A DNA stretch of 64,000 bases from Diploscapter coronatus (GCA_964036155.1 OZ038423.1:80801249-80865248), one strand, 5' to 3'. Shown: positions 36,779-49,540, counted from the stretch's first letter. The notes: generated by a model from the letters alone, not told the origin. Numbers and translations are program-made.

Positions 36779-38240
36779 CTGAAAAACTCGATAAGGGGCG
36801 GGGTTAAATTTTCGAAAATTGCAAAGATAGAGTATAGTTATACTCCTAGTTTTGAAAAATGGATTGTTTAAGTTGATGATGTAATACGTGAAAGGTGTGA
36901 ATAAGAAGAGATAGAAAAGAGAATGAGAAAAGGTACAAAGAAAAGAGCTGCAGCTCAAAACTTGGAGGTGCGAAAACAGTAAGGAAAGAAATGAGAAAAA
37001 TAAAGCGAAGAAATAGTGAAGATTACACGAGGTTAGAGAAGAACAAAAGGAGAAATAATATTTCGAAAGTAGAGAGTAAAGAATCAAAACATAGGAAAAA
37101 TAGTACGGTTTACTGTAGAGTTAGAGAAAAAATACCCGCTCCTGTCTTGACTTGTTCTTTTGCCCATTCAGGGAAGTGTTTGCTCAACACAGGAGTCATA
37201 GAAAAGCCGAAATCGAGATAGTACGGGGAAATGAAGAGTGAAAAGAAAGAGAAAGAAACTTGGGAAAAGAAAGACAAGAAAATAGTATGAAAAATTGGGA
37301 TTAGAGAAGCAGAAAATGGAAAAATAGTGAAGGATTACAAGAAGATGGAGAAAGAGAAATGACGAAATAGTAAGAGCAAAAGAAAACTCCCAAAAAGACA
37401 ACTTGAAAGAGAAAAGCGTTGGTCACTCTAAAAGCCCCCGCGCGCATCATTTTCTAGCTGTTCTCCCCTTTTCCTTTTCTCTTTACATGAAAGTTCAAAG
37501 CTTCCTTTAAAAGCAAGCACTTGACTATGTTTCAAAAATGGACAAGTATTTGTGTCTTCCTTCAAGAAAATGCGGTAGATTTATTTTCGAAAAAGTGAAT
37601 GTAAAAAGAGGGGGATTTGTGGTTTTACTTTCTTTTCAAGAAAGAGTTTGATTTAGTGTTCAAATTTTAAAAAATATATATAGAAAAGTAGAGATTTCCA
37701 AATGGTAAGTTTTAATAGGGTATGATGATCAGTATTTACAAAATTTTTCAAAAAATACTAACTTAAAATTGCATTTCTTTGGATAATTTTACGAGCCAGT
37801 TTACTTCCAAGAGTTTAATAATGAAGATCAGCTTTTTTCCTTATATTGGGCTTATAAGTTCTGCAAATCTAGCGCCTTCATTCCTATCCAGTGATCCATA
37901 AAGCACAGGGCGTCAAAGTTTTTAGAGCGCAAAAAAACGCGATTTATGAGAGAGGAGCGATTAACACATTACTTTTGCCCATTCTAGTTCCTAGCCCCTT
38001 TCACCTAAAGGTATTCTTTCTTTCTCTCTTCTTGCCTACTGCCTACGCACTTTACCGAAATAGGGTAAATTTCAAGGAACGTAACAAGAATCCGTTTAAA
38101 GGAAAAGGACAGGTGTAGAAAGATCATCCACTTTGAAGATAAAGAAAATGTGAGCCTTTCAAAAATTAAGAAAATTCAATAATCCGCCAACCTGTAAGTT
38201 CAGAATAAGCGATTTTTCGTCGTGGCGCGTCGATCAGCCT
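36779..38240. other. Intergenic region upstream of GALNT
   Basis: No gene recognised. From about 36890 to 37430 the plus strand is strongly purine-rich (GA-rich), hence CT-rich on the GALNT coding strand. The remainder is AT-rich and shows nothing further. It should contain the GALNT promoter and the LOTUS-Tudor 3' end. Confidence 0.55.
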
Positions 38241-41200
38241 TCAGAATCGAACGATAGGCATCTAAATCTGAAATCAAAATGATTTTCTCTGAAAATTCAA
38301 ATTTTTAAAAATGAAGGTATCAAAATGGTTCAAAACCATTCATCTTCAAGAAATATCTTGAAAAGGAGTAAATATTTATTCGCAAAAAATCGAATCAAAA
38401 ATATAAAAGGTTATTAAGGAAATCACAAGATAAGTAGACGTAGAAAGTTCGCTTGATAAGGCACAATATAAAATAACATTATGAGCACACCTTGGAAAAT
38501 TATTATTATAAGTTTTTGGATTAAACAACTCGTAGAAAATTGCATAAATAAGTATATTCATTCTCAAAAGTAGAGTAAAATGTGAAAAGTTAGAACAAAT
38601 TTTTGAAGATTAGATCTTTTCGAATGACTTTTTGAAAGCATAAATTATGAATATCGTACTTTCTCTATTAAAATTAGCATTTAACTTCTAAGGAGCGTAT
38701 TAAGTGATTAGAGAAAATGCGACATTTGCAGACACGAAACTTCGTGAAACCTATTTCGAATATTTAAAGATTACATGAAAAACAAGAATAAATATTGTTA
38801 AAGACGATTTTTAAATTATTCGATTTTAAAGGACTTTTCATCACATTTTTGAGTAGACTCTTTTAAGTCATTATAATTTTTAAAAAGAATTACAGTACGA
38901 AATCCCAAGTTACTGTAAGTTGACAGAAAAAAGAATTCGAGTATTTCGCCTTAGATTACGGTATTTTAGACTTCAGATTACTGTAGTTCCAAATTTCATA
39001 CCGCCGGAAACGCCAATCCGCAGGCGATCAACCACTCCGAGAGATCTCTTCCCATGCAAGAAAGACGGGCCTCGACCAAGGGCACGGAGGGCGCATTCAA
39101 CTGTTTCCATTGGGACCAATCGTTCTTGATGGGAATAACCTAGGAAATGAAATTTATACTGGGAAGAAAATTTTTGAAACTTACCAACGAAACGTAGCAT
39201 ATTTAAAATCTGATACTATTTCTAACTACAGGATGATACAAATAAGAAAATTTAGAAATGTAAACTTTTGGAGCCAAAGAAGATTTTCAATTCGTTCAAA
39301 ATCTCATAGATCAAACCAGTAGGAGATCAAATGACGAAGTATATAAATTGCTGAAACTTACTTGAATCGCCTCGCCCATAGCGGATTCAAAGAACTCCCT
39401 GACTGCATCATGCGCGTCACAGCTCCACACATCCTGTCCGTCAACCGGTATGACGCCAGACAACTGAACTCTTTGACTTAAACAAATTATATTTTTCAAA
39501 ATTTAGAAACCATTTTTGATGCTAAAATAACTGTTCTTTTTTCAAAATTCAAAAGTTAATTTTTGAAAGAAGGCATTTCGTTAAATTCCTGGTTTTTGTC
39601 ATACCTTACACTTGAACATCAGCATCTTCTTGAAAGGCGTTTTATCGTTCAATTTTCTCAGCGCATCTGCTCTCACGTAATGAAATGCGCCAACATCTAT
39701 TAGGTAGACGCAGAACGATAGTTTGTCTGAAGATACAAAAAATTTAAACTCTAATAATCGATTTCGAAAGTTTTCTAATTAAAAACTTAAAGCAAAACCC
39801 ACCAATTTTACTGGACCTCACGCACTGAACCCTCTCCCACCTGCCATCGATGTCAGCCGCATAATATCTGCTAGGTTTTGGCAACTCACCAACTAGACGA
39901 GACTCAGGCAATTTGCACTCATCGGCTAGTTTCGCGTACATGTAATCCGGCATAGGGTCCTGAATGTTCATTTTTGGGTAAATTTCAGAACTTTTCAAAC
40001 CTTTTCTCATAATAAATAGCAGCGTTCGTATGGATACGAAAAGGCAATTTAAAAAATAAAAAATAAATTTCATCAGAAAACATTTTAGTGAATATAATAA
40101 AAAAATATTGATTAACAAAAACTCACCAAACTCATTTGTCTGAGACTAATATCGGTGGGCCCTGCAGCGAAGAGTGCGTGGGCGTAAAACGGCTGTGATA
40201 ATATCCGTTATTATTTTAAATTTTGACTTAATTTTATCTTTGTTATAAAAATGTTAATGTATCCTAACATTTTAACGTATTCAATATCAAATTTCAAATT
40301 TTGGGTTAAGCTCATCAATATCCGACTTTTCAAAATTCGGTCCCGCAAAAACCCACAGAAAAATAGCGTATCGTATTGAGAGAGGAAGAGCGTCGTATTC
40401 TTGCTCTTTTAAAACGATGTGCTATTGCTTTGAGAAGTCTGATGAATAATGAATATAGTACCTGAGCGGGCATTTGTTGGGTTTCCATCGGAACGATGCC
40501 CGGGTCGCCATCGAAAGTACAAACGACAACATTTGAGGGTATTTTCTGGGTTTGAGGCGCAGAGCGAATTTTTTGGCCTCTGCAAAAATATCCTATTTTT
40601 AAAGAATAAATTTTCCAATTTTTTCACTAGAAAAATATGGCTTATGGAGAAAGGATGTCAATAGGGAGGGGTTAAGTATCAATTTTAAAATTTGATCTAA
40701 ATTTTATGATTAATTTTGAAACCTACATAATTAAACAAATAAGAAATTTTTAAAAGTAATAATCTTTCAAAATGGTTTTGCGCAGAAAAAGGAACATCGT
40801 GTGATGATTTACGATTTAAGTTAACCTACATCGGCCGAGTAATGGGCACTCCCTCTTGTAGCCGTTTCTGCACGAGTTCCCTAATCGCATTACCGCTCAA
40901 TGTCCAGAGGTCAGCCAACGCGATTTCTTGATTTTCGTCTAATTCTGCTAACTGCAAAAATTATCTTTATTTTAGAACCTCAAAGAAATAATCTCTAGGA
41001 CGACCTTTACATAAAAATATTGAGCTTTTCATGGGGATCATTTTGGTATCGAACTTGATCATTTTTATTGAATTAAAATAGTAGAAATAACGATTTTTTG
41101 TTTGAACATATGCTTTAGAAATGCGCTGACCCTCATTTGATTCGGAATGAGTCCTCCAATCGGGTCGTCTTCAAAGGAAATATCCCTGAGAATCTCGTCG

Positions 41201-43841
41201 GCTCTAGGGTTATTTGAATCGAGTCCGATCGTAACTCTTCTGGCCAGAGCTGGCACTGAAAAAGCAACAACAATAATCAAATTTGCGAGAAGAAATATGA
41301 TAGCCTGTTTTAAATATTTTAAAACAGGTATCCCTTTATCGTGTGATAAGATATGAAATTGTTAAATTTAAAATACAAATAGTTTTACCATTCATAACTG
41401 AAGAATCCGGATCCGGCAAGAGTTTGAAATCGGCGATCGGAAATTTCCCTCGAACCCCGACATCCGCGAAATAGCACTGAAGAAGACCGTCATGAGGGGT
41501 ATCCTGAAGTTTGAATGTTTTAAAGATCGTTATTTTTTCAAATTTTTACCTCTGTCAAGACTCGAAACCAACTTCCGGCTGCATCTTTCAAGGCATAGAC
41601 AGCGTTAGAGAGGAACTCCTAAAGACAATATTTTTGAAACTTTGTATCTCAATAAAGAACTCTGGCAACAGTTGTATAGGAATCTATTAAAAGATGGCAA
41701 ATCTTGAAACTCACATAGACGAGAACTTTGCTTCTAGAGAAATTCTCCTGATCCGAGTAGAATTGGGCGAGTTGTCTGAAACAAAAGCATACGTTCTTAA
41801 ATTAAGACAGCTTAGCCTAAATCTTGAAAATTCGAATTTTTTACCTCCGAATTTCCTCGAATTTCTTCTCGTCTTCGGTGGCTCGAATGTAGATCTCGTC
41901 ACAGCTCTCGAAAGCGACCACGGACACTTCGCATTGAGGCACCAAACGGGGAGAATATTGAGAAAGCTGAAAATTGACTAGGTTTCAGAAATTATGGAAT
42001 GACAATATTTCTAGTGCGGCTACCGCCTGTATCTTGATTTATAGTTTAAAAGTGTTCCGAGAAAATATGAATTTAAAAATAGACTAATTTCATCTAATAC
42101 TCCACTTTTATGCCCATATTATGACAAAAATATCTTGAAAAAGTGCAATTAAAAAGATACCCACCTTCTTTGCGTGTTCCAAAGGATAGAGCTCCTTCCG
42201 CTTCTTGGTCAACTCGAGTTCTTCTTGAGTGGGTTGAGTGACGGATTGGGAGATTACTGCAAAGAGGTCGAAATTAGTCCGGGTTTCGACTTTCAAAAAT
42301 TCTCATATCTAAATCAAATACGAGACTTGCACACTACAACATTACCGACTTACCAAAATGAACGGATTTGAGCTTCTACAAAAGATGGTAATAATTTTAA
42401 CAACCTCAAGCAGACGTTGGGGCGTTTTCCATCGCAAAAATTAGGTAATCACCATCTCTCTCGTCCCATTATTAAGGATAACAATGCAAAGCTGACTGGA
42501 ATAATTCACGCCGCATATATAAGGGGAATGTTTGCGGTGGACAACTCGTCCAAACGTCTGATATCAAGATATTTTGGAGGCTCTTTTCATAACTTACGCA
42601 ATATATTTCATGGCCATAATAAAAGAAGCTTCATTCGTTACTCAAGAAAAATCCACTTCTCTTGCCTATTTTGTTCGAAACTTATCAAAAAATTACAAAA
42701 ATAGAAAAAATAAAAGGCTCACTTCTAATATTCGTGAGCGGAACGGGCGGTTTCTTGAAGCTGGTCGTGTTAGACAATCTCACGAAAAGGATCGTCAAGG
42801 GACCCCTCGTCTGGGCCTCGAATTCCTCTGCGGCAGCCACCTGTTCGAGCCAATCCGGCGGCAACTCCCGACCCAGGCCCGTCGAGACGTACCTGGAGAT
42901 GTTCGTTTCCGGACAACAAGATTTTAAATAGGGTGTTTCAATTTTTAAAGGAGAAATGATTTTTAATAAAAATAATAATTCGAGAAGGATGTATTTTCCA
43001 TTTATGGAAAGAATAGCTGAAAAAGCTTCAACAATTTTAAGGAATCAAGTAATACTTGATATGAATGCATTGAAGATATTCGCTGACTGAATCTTAAATG
43101 AAAATTCTCGGCCTAGAAAAGGTATTTTACTAAGAAGTTGATAGTTGCTTTTGGAAGTTGAAAAAAAGAACAAAACCCACTCCTCATTGTATTTCTCGGC
43201 GAGATGAGTGGACGCCACCCCTCTCGGGAAGCTCTTCTTGATCAACTCGTAGAGCAATTCTCGAACTTCTTCCATTTCTTCGGATATGTCCATGTCGGCC
43301 GAGTCTGAAAATTATGGGAATACATTCTGCGTCCCTAACCATTCCCAAGTAGTGTAAAAGATAGGAAAAGACGCAGAGTACTTCATGGGCATTTAGGAAA
43401 CTTTTAGTTTTTTTAAATAGTTAGAAATCTAGCACTCAAAATTTGTTATCAAGATGTGATAGGAGAAATTGGAGATTTTATGGACTTAAAAATGTCCTCA
43501 TTAGAAATCTGAAGAGAAATCAATGCTTTAGAAGACCGAATATATTTGAAAGTTTGATAAAATTGAAAAAAAAACTTGTAAGTTTTCGAAACGCGTTATA
43601 ATCGCATGAAACGAAATAGCGCATATTTTCTAGATACGAAGAGAAGACATGATCTTTTCCTCTTTTCGAAAAAGCACACTCTCGTTTCATGCGGTTAATC
43701 GCGGTTCGAAAATTTGCAAGTGTGGAAAAAAGATAAAATAAAAATACCTCGATCAAATATCGTAGACGGCATAAGACCTTCCGAAGTGAGGAACCGGGCA
43801 CTGCTCGATTTCTTAGTGCCATTACCATTGGCGTCCACCAT
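38241..43841 (-). CDS. LOTUS and Tudor domain protein (LOTR-1 / TDRD5/7-like)
   Basis: Seventeen exons (43748-43841, 43181-43304, 42723-42892, 42165-42256, 41845-41966, 41715-41775, 41550-41618, 41389-41503, 41131-41255, 40830-40951, 40462-40579, 40127-40192, 39803-39959, 39605-39726, 39362-39463, 39002-39139, 38241-38261) join in phase to 605 residues. A LOTUS (OST-HTH) domain lies near residues 42-95 (VRELLYELIKKSFPRG, STHLAEKYNEE, LPPDWLEQV). Two extended Tudor domains follow (QCEVSVVAFES...LLQCYFADVG; RYYAADIDGRWERVQC...FCVYLIDVG). LOTUS-Tudor proteins work in germ granules and small-RNA/piRNA pathways; LOTUS domains can bind Vasa-type helicases or G4 RNA. The last 7-codon exon is uncertain: an alternative frame stays open to 38200 but breaks phase. 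It lies 485 bp behind the SH2-like gene, possibly in one operon. Confidence 0.85.
42411..42560. repeat. MITE family A, LOTUS-Tudor intron
   Basis: CAGACGTTGGGGCG...TTTGCGGTGG...CCAAACGTCTG. Flanks ACCTCAAG and ATATCAAG match at 6 of 8 positions. Confidence 0.8.
43575..43720. repeat. Hairpin MITE, LOTUS-Tudor intron
   Basis: Termini CTTGTAAGTTTTCGAA and TTCGAAAATTTGCAAG with inner CGCATGAAACGA/TCGTTTCATGCG. Confidence 0.7.
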
Positions 43842-44325
43842 ATAAAAATTAAAATATTTTAGAAATTAGCATAAAATTTAAAAAGTAGGAAAATTCATCA
43901 GCCACCCCTTTTGGAAAGTGTACGTTTTAAAAAATTCAAAATGCAGAAAAAGGTGAACCTTCCAAGTTAGTGAAGGGTGAACTTTGCAAAATCCAGAAAT
44001 TAGCATAAAATCTCTAAAATAAAGAAGAAAAAAACTGAAATTTCGCTACAACGAGACGACTGCCAAAAATCTGCACCCAAATTGTTGCACCAATACGCTA
44101 AAATTGCGCCAATTGCAAACTTCTTGAAATTTTCAACTTTTCAAATATTACTCGGCTCTTTAACCCTTTTTATTTTGTGAAAAATCGTTTTCTTCGCAAA
44201 TATTTATTGTTGAGTATGGTTGGTGAAAATCGATAGGAAAATTATCGCTTTTTCTTCAAACCATCGCGAAAGATAGCCGCAGTTTGAGTGGGTGGGGGAG
44301 TCTGGAGAATTGGTTTATTCGGGCC
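43842..44325. other. Intercistronic gap, nothing recognised
   Basis: No gene or clear repeat between the SH2-like stop and the LOTUS-Tudor start. There is no TTTCAG close to the LOTUS-Tudor ATG, so its 5' end is unresolved. Confidence 0.5.
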
Positions 44326-46977
44326 CTATCTGCTGATCATCTGAGTATCTAAAATCGGGATATTCTTTCGAATTTTTAAAATTCAGACAGATCGGGCAAA
44401 ATTGGTCATTCTTTCTAAACTCCGGAAAAAATATAAAATTAGAAAATCAAACTCACTCGTTTTCATGTTCTTCCTGGCTGAAATGGGGAAGATCTCGAAG
44501 TCGCCGGATTTCGGGTTGAAATACGAGTACGTGAGGTAATAGTCGATCAAGCCGCACAACGTTGTGAACTAGAAAAATGCTAATTTTTAGACATTTTCTT
44601 AGAAAAATGTTAATGCTTCGTCATTTTATTGACAAAGATTATCATTTTATCCCTTTTATGCTAATTTCCCAACTTCACACCTCGATCCTCCTCTCCTCAC
44701 CGCACTCGAACCTCCACATCGGCATTTCGATAGCGTCTTTGGGAGACGAGAAACTCTTCATGATCGTTCTAAAACTGAAAGCGCTAAAATTACAGTAATT
44801 TTCGGGGATATGCTAATTTTTAGCATATATTTTAATTCTTTTTCTGGAAATTTTTCATATTTTGGAATTTCGTGCAAAAATTCAAAGATCCTACCTTTGC
44901 ACCACGGGGAAATGATAGATGGCGGAATCGGCGCTCCTATAGCAGACGAAGAGCGGCATGGAGAGCGAGAGCGAGTTCGCTTCCGGCCTGCGCGGTCCAG
45001 GGCTTAGCGTTTTGGATCCACGGTCACGTTAAACATGATCCAAGAAAAAATACCGAAATAAAATGAAGACGTGTGGCGGCAGACAACGAGAAAAAAGGTT
45101 CAAGTATTCTCACTTTTTTCTCGTTATCTTTCGCCGCTCGTTCCCATGCATGGTATTTCGGTATTTTTTCTCGCGCGTCATGTTTAACGTGACCGGGTCT
45201 AAAATGCTAGGCCCTACCTGCGGTAGTACAACACAAAGCTGACCGCTGAGTGCACGTAGCTTGCCGCCTAAAATTAGCTTTTTTCATAATAGTTTTTATG
45301 AAACAAAAATCCAATCGCTGAATAAATACAATTTGAACCCGCTTCTACTCAATTCTTTTGAAACCTATTATTTTTAATTAGTAAACATTGCCAAATTATC
45401 GCACTTTGAATTCGTTTTATGCGGGATATTTTGAAACCTATCAACTTTTCATCGCCCAAAATGTACTCTACTAAAATCTATTTACGGAAACATCATCTAG
45501 ATTTACTAGAAGAAAAGCTGGAGAAATTTTGAAACATACCTGCTTTTCTGTCTTATCCCCGATGAACAAATCCTTTGCCTCCTCGCATTTGCAAATTGCG
45601 TAACGAGCACTTCTCGCGGTGCTAGAAATTAGCATAAACTTAAACATTATTCTATTTTTTGAATTACTGTAATTTTTGCGCTTTAAAGCATTTTCAAGTC
45701 AAACAGGCAATAAGGACTACTATAGCTCTTAAAAGTTAGCATATTTTAAGGATTACAGTAATTTAATTAAAGATGAAGATGACGGTACTTGGTGGAACTG
45801 GAGGCGAGCGAGCTCTCGAACAGATCCCTGGTCTTCACTGGTGGCGTGGGCGGAGTGTTCTCGTAGCGACACTGCAGCGCTTTGATCATTCCCTGCAAAA
45901 TTAGCCATTTTTCAGCTTTCCTAAAAACTAGTTTTTGGTTTTTTTTTAGATAAAATGCAGTAAACGTTGAGTTTCGAAAAATCTACAGTGATTCAATTTT
46001 TTGTTTAAATACCGACCTTCTTTCTGTGACTCTTCTCCGGATGTTTGAGGTAGTACGTGAACTCTTTGGCACCCAGCGGTGCCCTACTCGGCCACACCAG
46101 GCGCTTCTCCACGTTGTGCTAAAATTCAATTGTTGGATCATCACCCCGCTTTTGTCATCGGCACTTTTTTCTCGATTTTTCTGCCTTTACTACGCTCTCT
46201 AGCCTCCCTATACGATGAGACCTCTTGCATTTGCATACGGCTGTATTTACAGGCGGTTCTTTTTTCTTAGCTTCTCCGCGCTTCCTACTCTCCCTATACA
46301 CCTGCAAATACAGGAGGCCTAATTTTGTGAGAGAATCCTCGAAAAGTGCAATTTTTCGGCACCCACCAATCGGCCGTACTTGTCCATCTCGACGCTGTAG
46401 TCGGGCATCGTCGAGTTTTTCAAAGACGTCTCGGAGGAGTCGTTTCTACAAATTTCGAATCTTTATTCAATGTGATTATTGCCAACGCGCAAAGGACCCG
46501 CGTTCAGACGTTGGTTGCAAATGCAACTCGCAACTCGCTCGAAATAGCATGGGAAGTGAAGAGAGCACAGAAAATGATGCAATCTGATGCGCGCTCTCTT
46601 CACTTCCCATGCTATTTCGTCCTACGTTTCTTCCCTCACCTATCCCTAGCTATAGCGCACGCTCTCACGACATCACAGCATTTACAAATGGTCACTAATA
46701 TGCATTCATTACGTTTATCGTTTTCCAGATTCTCTCTATGAAACTCTAATTTTCTTAAAACATTATTCTCTTCAAAAACTCACCGGCCCGCACTAGACAT
46801 CGAATCTGATGTGGTCGTTGTCTGATTTGTTGTCTTGTTCGACGTCGACTTCGATGACGACTTCACTCGGTCGTTCTTGGCCTGTTTTTGCTTGCCTTGG
46901 CTGTCGCGAACGCATTTCTCCATCTCCTCTTCGAAGGACACCTCCCACGTAGACGATTCCGGCTGCCCGCGCGTCAT
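44326..46977 (-). CDS. Probable SH2-like domain protein
   Basis: Ten exons (46784-46977, 46367-46445, 46017-46118, 45789-45892, 45540-45621, 45218-45267, 44895-44987, 44681-44768, 44457-44568, 44326-44348) join in phase to 308 residues. The N-terminal 65 residues are Ser/Thr/Lys-rich and look disordered. Residues about 190-300 resemble an SH2 fold: SFVLYYRRPEANSLSLSM (beta B with an Arg and the 'SLS' strand), SAIYHFPV, then FTTLCGLIDYYL at the usual C-terminal helix. The phosphotyrosine-binding Arg is not placed with certainty, so the family call is tentative. The intron 44988-45217 consists almost wholly of one transposon. ATG 46977 is the first in frame. It starts about 205 bp from the divergent ADAT3 gene, so the two may share a promoter region. 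Confidence 0.6.
44998..45216. mobile_element. Hairpin transposon that forms an entire intron (introner-like)
   Basis: Termini CAGGGCTTAGCG and CGCTAGGCCCTA-type (inverted), with arms of about 100 bp sharing GGTCACGTTAAACATG, AGAAAAAATACCGAAATA and AACGAGAAAAAA. The intron spans 44988-45217, so only 10 bases on one side and 1 on the other lie outside the element. On the coding strand the donor-side exon ends ACCGCAG-G and the acceptor side reads ACCGCGCAG-G, a likely target duplication of about 8 bp that supplies the acceptor AG. Confidence 0.8.
46541..46617. repeat. MITE family D hairpin, SH2-like intron
   Basis: Perfect 26-bp arms, GAAATAGCATGGGAAGTGAA and onward (46541-46566) and its complement (46592-46617). 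Related to 54031-54158. Confidence 0.75.
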
Positions 46978-47182
46978 CCAAGACGAATAATGACGTTCCT
47001 TTTTCAAAAATTTGTACCCCACTTATGAAAATTCGAATTTCCGAATAAAAACGACACATTCTCATCGTAGCTCAGGAGTTCCTATCTTCGGGGGTTTTTT
47101 TTACCGACTTTCGTGAACAAAATTAGCTTTTTTTTTTGCAAAACTTTGCACCTTCCGATTTCAGAAATCAGATGCCTGAAAA

Positions 47183-49495
47183 ATGAAGCGATCTGTCGAT
47201 GAGAAACTCGAAAATCTTGACGACCAAGAGCCAGAAGCGAAAAAGTCTAAGGAAAACGGAGAGCCGGGAAAATTTGGACCGGAAATGAGGTTTGTTTTCT
47301 TGGAAGAAGAGGATCAGAAACACAAAATTTTCGTTTTTTTTTTTTAGAATCATCCCGATCATCGACAAAAACCTGCTCCAGGGGACCGTCACGCTCACGA
47401 AATGCTACGTGATCGCCGTACAGAACCGGAAAATCACGGGGGAGTTGTTGAGGTAAAAAATACGTTAAAAAAAGAAAAACCCGTTTTTTTCTAAATTAAA
47501 GATTTTTCAGTTTTCCAACAAAAACTAAAGAACTTTTCCCAATGGTACCCCCCGAAAATTTGGAAAATTCCAGAATTCTGCCCGAAATCCCCTCTGAATT
47601 ACACCATTTACGGAGAGTCGACAACAAGTCGAGTCGAATTTTGCTGCACCCGGAAGAAAAAGCGAAAGATGATCCAGAGTTGTGGAGCAAACTGAAAAAT
47701 TTGGGCGTGCAAAAGGAGCATGTCGAGGTTAGCTTTTGAGAATTTTTTTTGACGAAAAGTATCTAGTTTCAAAATTTCCGATATTCGAATCAACCTTATA
47801 TTGTTTAGTTCGTAGAAGGTTTGTTATAAAAATTGCAGAAGATGGAAAAGATTAGCTTGAATTTTTTTTGTAAGTTTCAAAATTGTTTTTTATTCAAAAA
47901 AAACTTTTCATCTCAATGTTAGGATCTGTGTCTTAGGCTCAACAAAAATTACATTTTCTAAACACGGATTTTTAGTTAATCGACATTCCGGCAGTCCGGC
48001 CTCTGACTAGGTTGCAATTCGATTGGGCCAAGGAAAAATGGGCAACAAGTTACCCGAGGTATTTTCCTTCATAATATTTCTCAAAAGTTTCGATTTTTTG
48101 ACCAACACTATTGCACCTCAAAATTTTGCCAACTTTTCAACAGGCTAAAAATGAAACTGAAAAATAAACAAAAGAAATTGAATTGAAATTTAGGAACCCC
48201 GAACTCGAAGCCACCATAAATGGAGCCTTATTTTCTGATCAGGAAAAGGGTCAAATCAGGAAATGGTCAGACCGAGTCGAACAGAAGGGGTGCATTATCG
48301 TTCAGGTGATTTTGTTGTTTTTGAAGCGTTGTCGGGTGGTTTAACACTATTTCTTGGATAACAAAATTTATAAGATGAAGCTTGGAACTTACGCTTCTTT
48401 CTCGGAATTTTTCTTTATCCAAATTCAGAGTCCGAGGAATCAATGTTATCTACGAATTGAGAATTCTATTGGCGAAAAGTTGAAACATTTTTCATCGAGT
48501 TTCCATATTATGCTTCCAGTATAAAATATTGAATATCTTGCCTGCTTTGTAATTTTTATAACTGGACTTTTGAAATGTATCTCCATTTTTAGAACGACAC
48601 GGCAATCGCATCAAGCAGCTCTCAGCCCGACGTGATTCTCGGTCACTCGGCGATCGAAACCGTTCAGGAACTCGCCAAAATGGAAAGGTTCGATTTTTTT
48701 CTTATAGATTCTAAAAGAATCAAAGAATTTGGTGATTTCTCAAACGATGATATGATATTGGATGTCTTCTTCAAATCCAACTAAATAAAAAGTCCTTCAA
48801 AAGGATCTAAAATCTTGTCATTTTTCAAAAGAGGAGTTTTTATTTCATTTTTTTAAGAGAGGACGGCTCCTATCTCGCGACAGACTGTGATGTATTTGTC
48901 GACAAAGAGCCGTGTGGAATGTGCGCGATGGCACTTGTTCACGCCAGGGCAAAGCGAGTCTTCTTCAACAAGCCCTCCAAAAATGGAGTCTTGAAGGAGG
49001 GTGGGTTGATTTTTTTTAAAAAGATTTTTCTGCAAGTTTTTCCAGTTGTTTTATTCATCAATTAGTTCAGACGTTGGGACGTTTTCCACCGCAAAAATTT
49101 GATCATCATTTCTCTCGTCCCATTATTAAGGATAGTGTAATTGCAAGCTGACTGGAATAATTCACCACATAAGGGATATTTGCGGTGGAAAACGCGTCCC
49201 AACGTCTGAACTAGTTATTCGCTACAACTATTTTAGATTTTAAATGAAAGTTGAATGTTTTAAAATTCGGAAACCTATGAAATGTGAATATTTTGCAACT
49301 CTGTAAATTTGATTGTTAGATGCGGAATTTTTGTGCAAGTGATCTTGTGCAAATTTAAAGGTGCGCATTCCAAAAATGTCATTTTTAGGCCCCTGGCAAC
49401 TGCACCTCGAGCCCTCGTTAAATCACCATTACGCCGTTTTCCATCTCGACAAAACCGAAAATGGAAATTTCGAGGAAAAATTCGTTTGTTGTTAG
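47183..49495 (+). CDS. adat3: ADAT3/TAD3, structural subunit of tRNA adenosine-34 deaminase
   Basis: The only plus-strand protein gene. Eight exons (47183-47289, 47348-47452, 47511-47727, 47976-48058, 48194-48305, 48593-48687, 48858-49000, 49389-49495) join in phase to 322 residues. With ADAT2 it converts A34 to inosine in tRNA anticodons. The C-terminal deaminase fold keeps its zinc ligands (His in GHSAIE, two Cys in [20 protein letters not shown]). The catalytic Glu of the H-A-E motif is replaced by Ala (H-S-A), as expected for the non-catalytic partner. The C-terminus [10 protein letters not shown] matches the family. A CCGATTTCAG acceptor ends at 47164; between it and the ATG lies a four-codon upstream ORF starting at 47172 whose stop overlaps the main ATG. 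The N-terminal 100 residues are the poorly conserved tRNA-binding part. Confidence 0.92.
49068..49208. repeat. MITE family A, ADAT3 intron
   Basis: CAGACGTTGGGACG...CCCAACGTCTG, full-length. Flanks AATTAGTT and AACTAGTT match at 7 of 8 positions, the best target-duplication evidence for this family. Confidence 0.88.
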
Positions 49496-49540
49496 AATAC
49501 TATCATCACTTTTGTTATTTTTTCGTTGATTTTTCATAAA

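Noticed and set aside
38200..38267. Longer last exon for the LOTUS-Tudor gene (22 more codons)
   Set aside because: It needs a one-base phase change that no available donor provides; the 7-codon exon is phase-consistent.
46225..46741. Two overlapping plus-strand open frames of 120-131 codons
   Set aside because: They read through a perfect hairpin MITE and across an antisense intron of the SH2-like gene; composition is not protein-like.
47011..47022. Upstream extension of the SH2-like protein beginning at a GTG
   Set aside because: There is no ATG in this extension; the first in-frame ATG is at 46977 and GTG starts are rare in animals.
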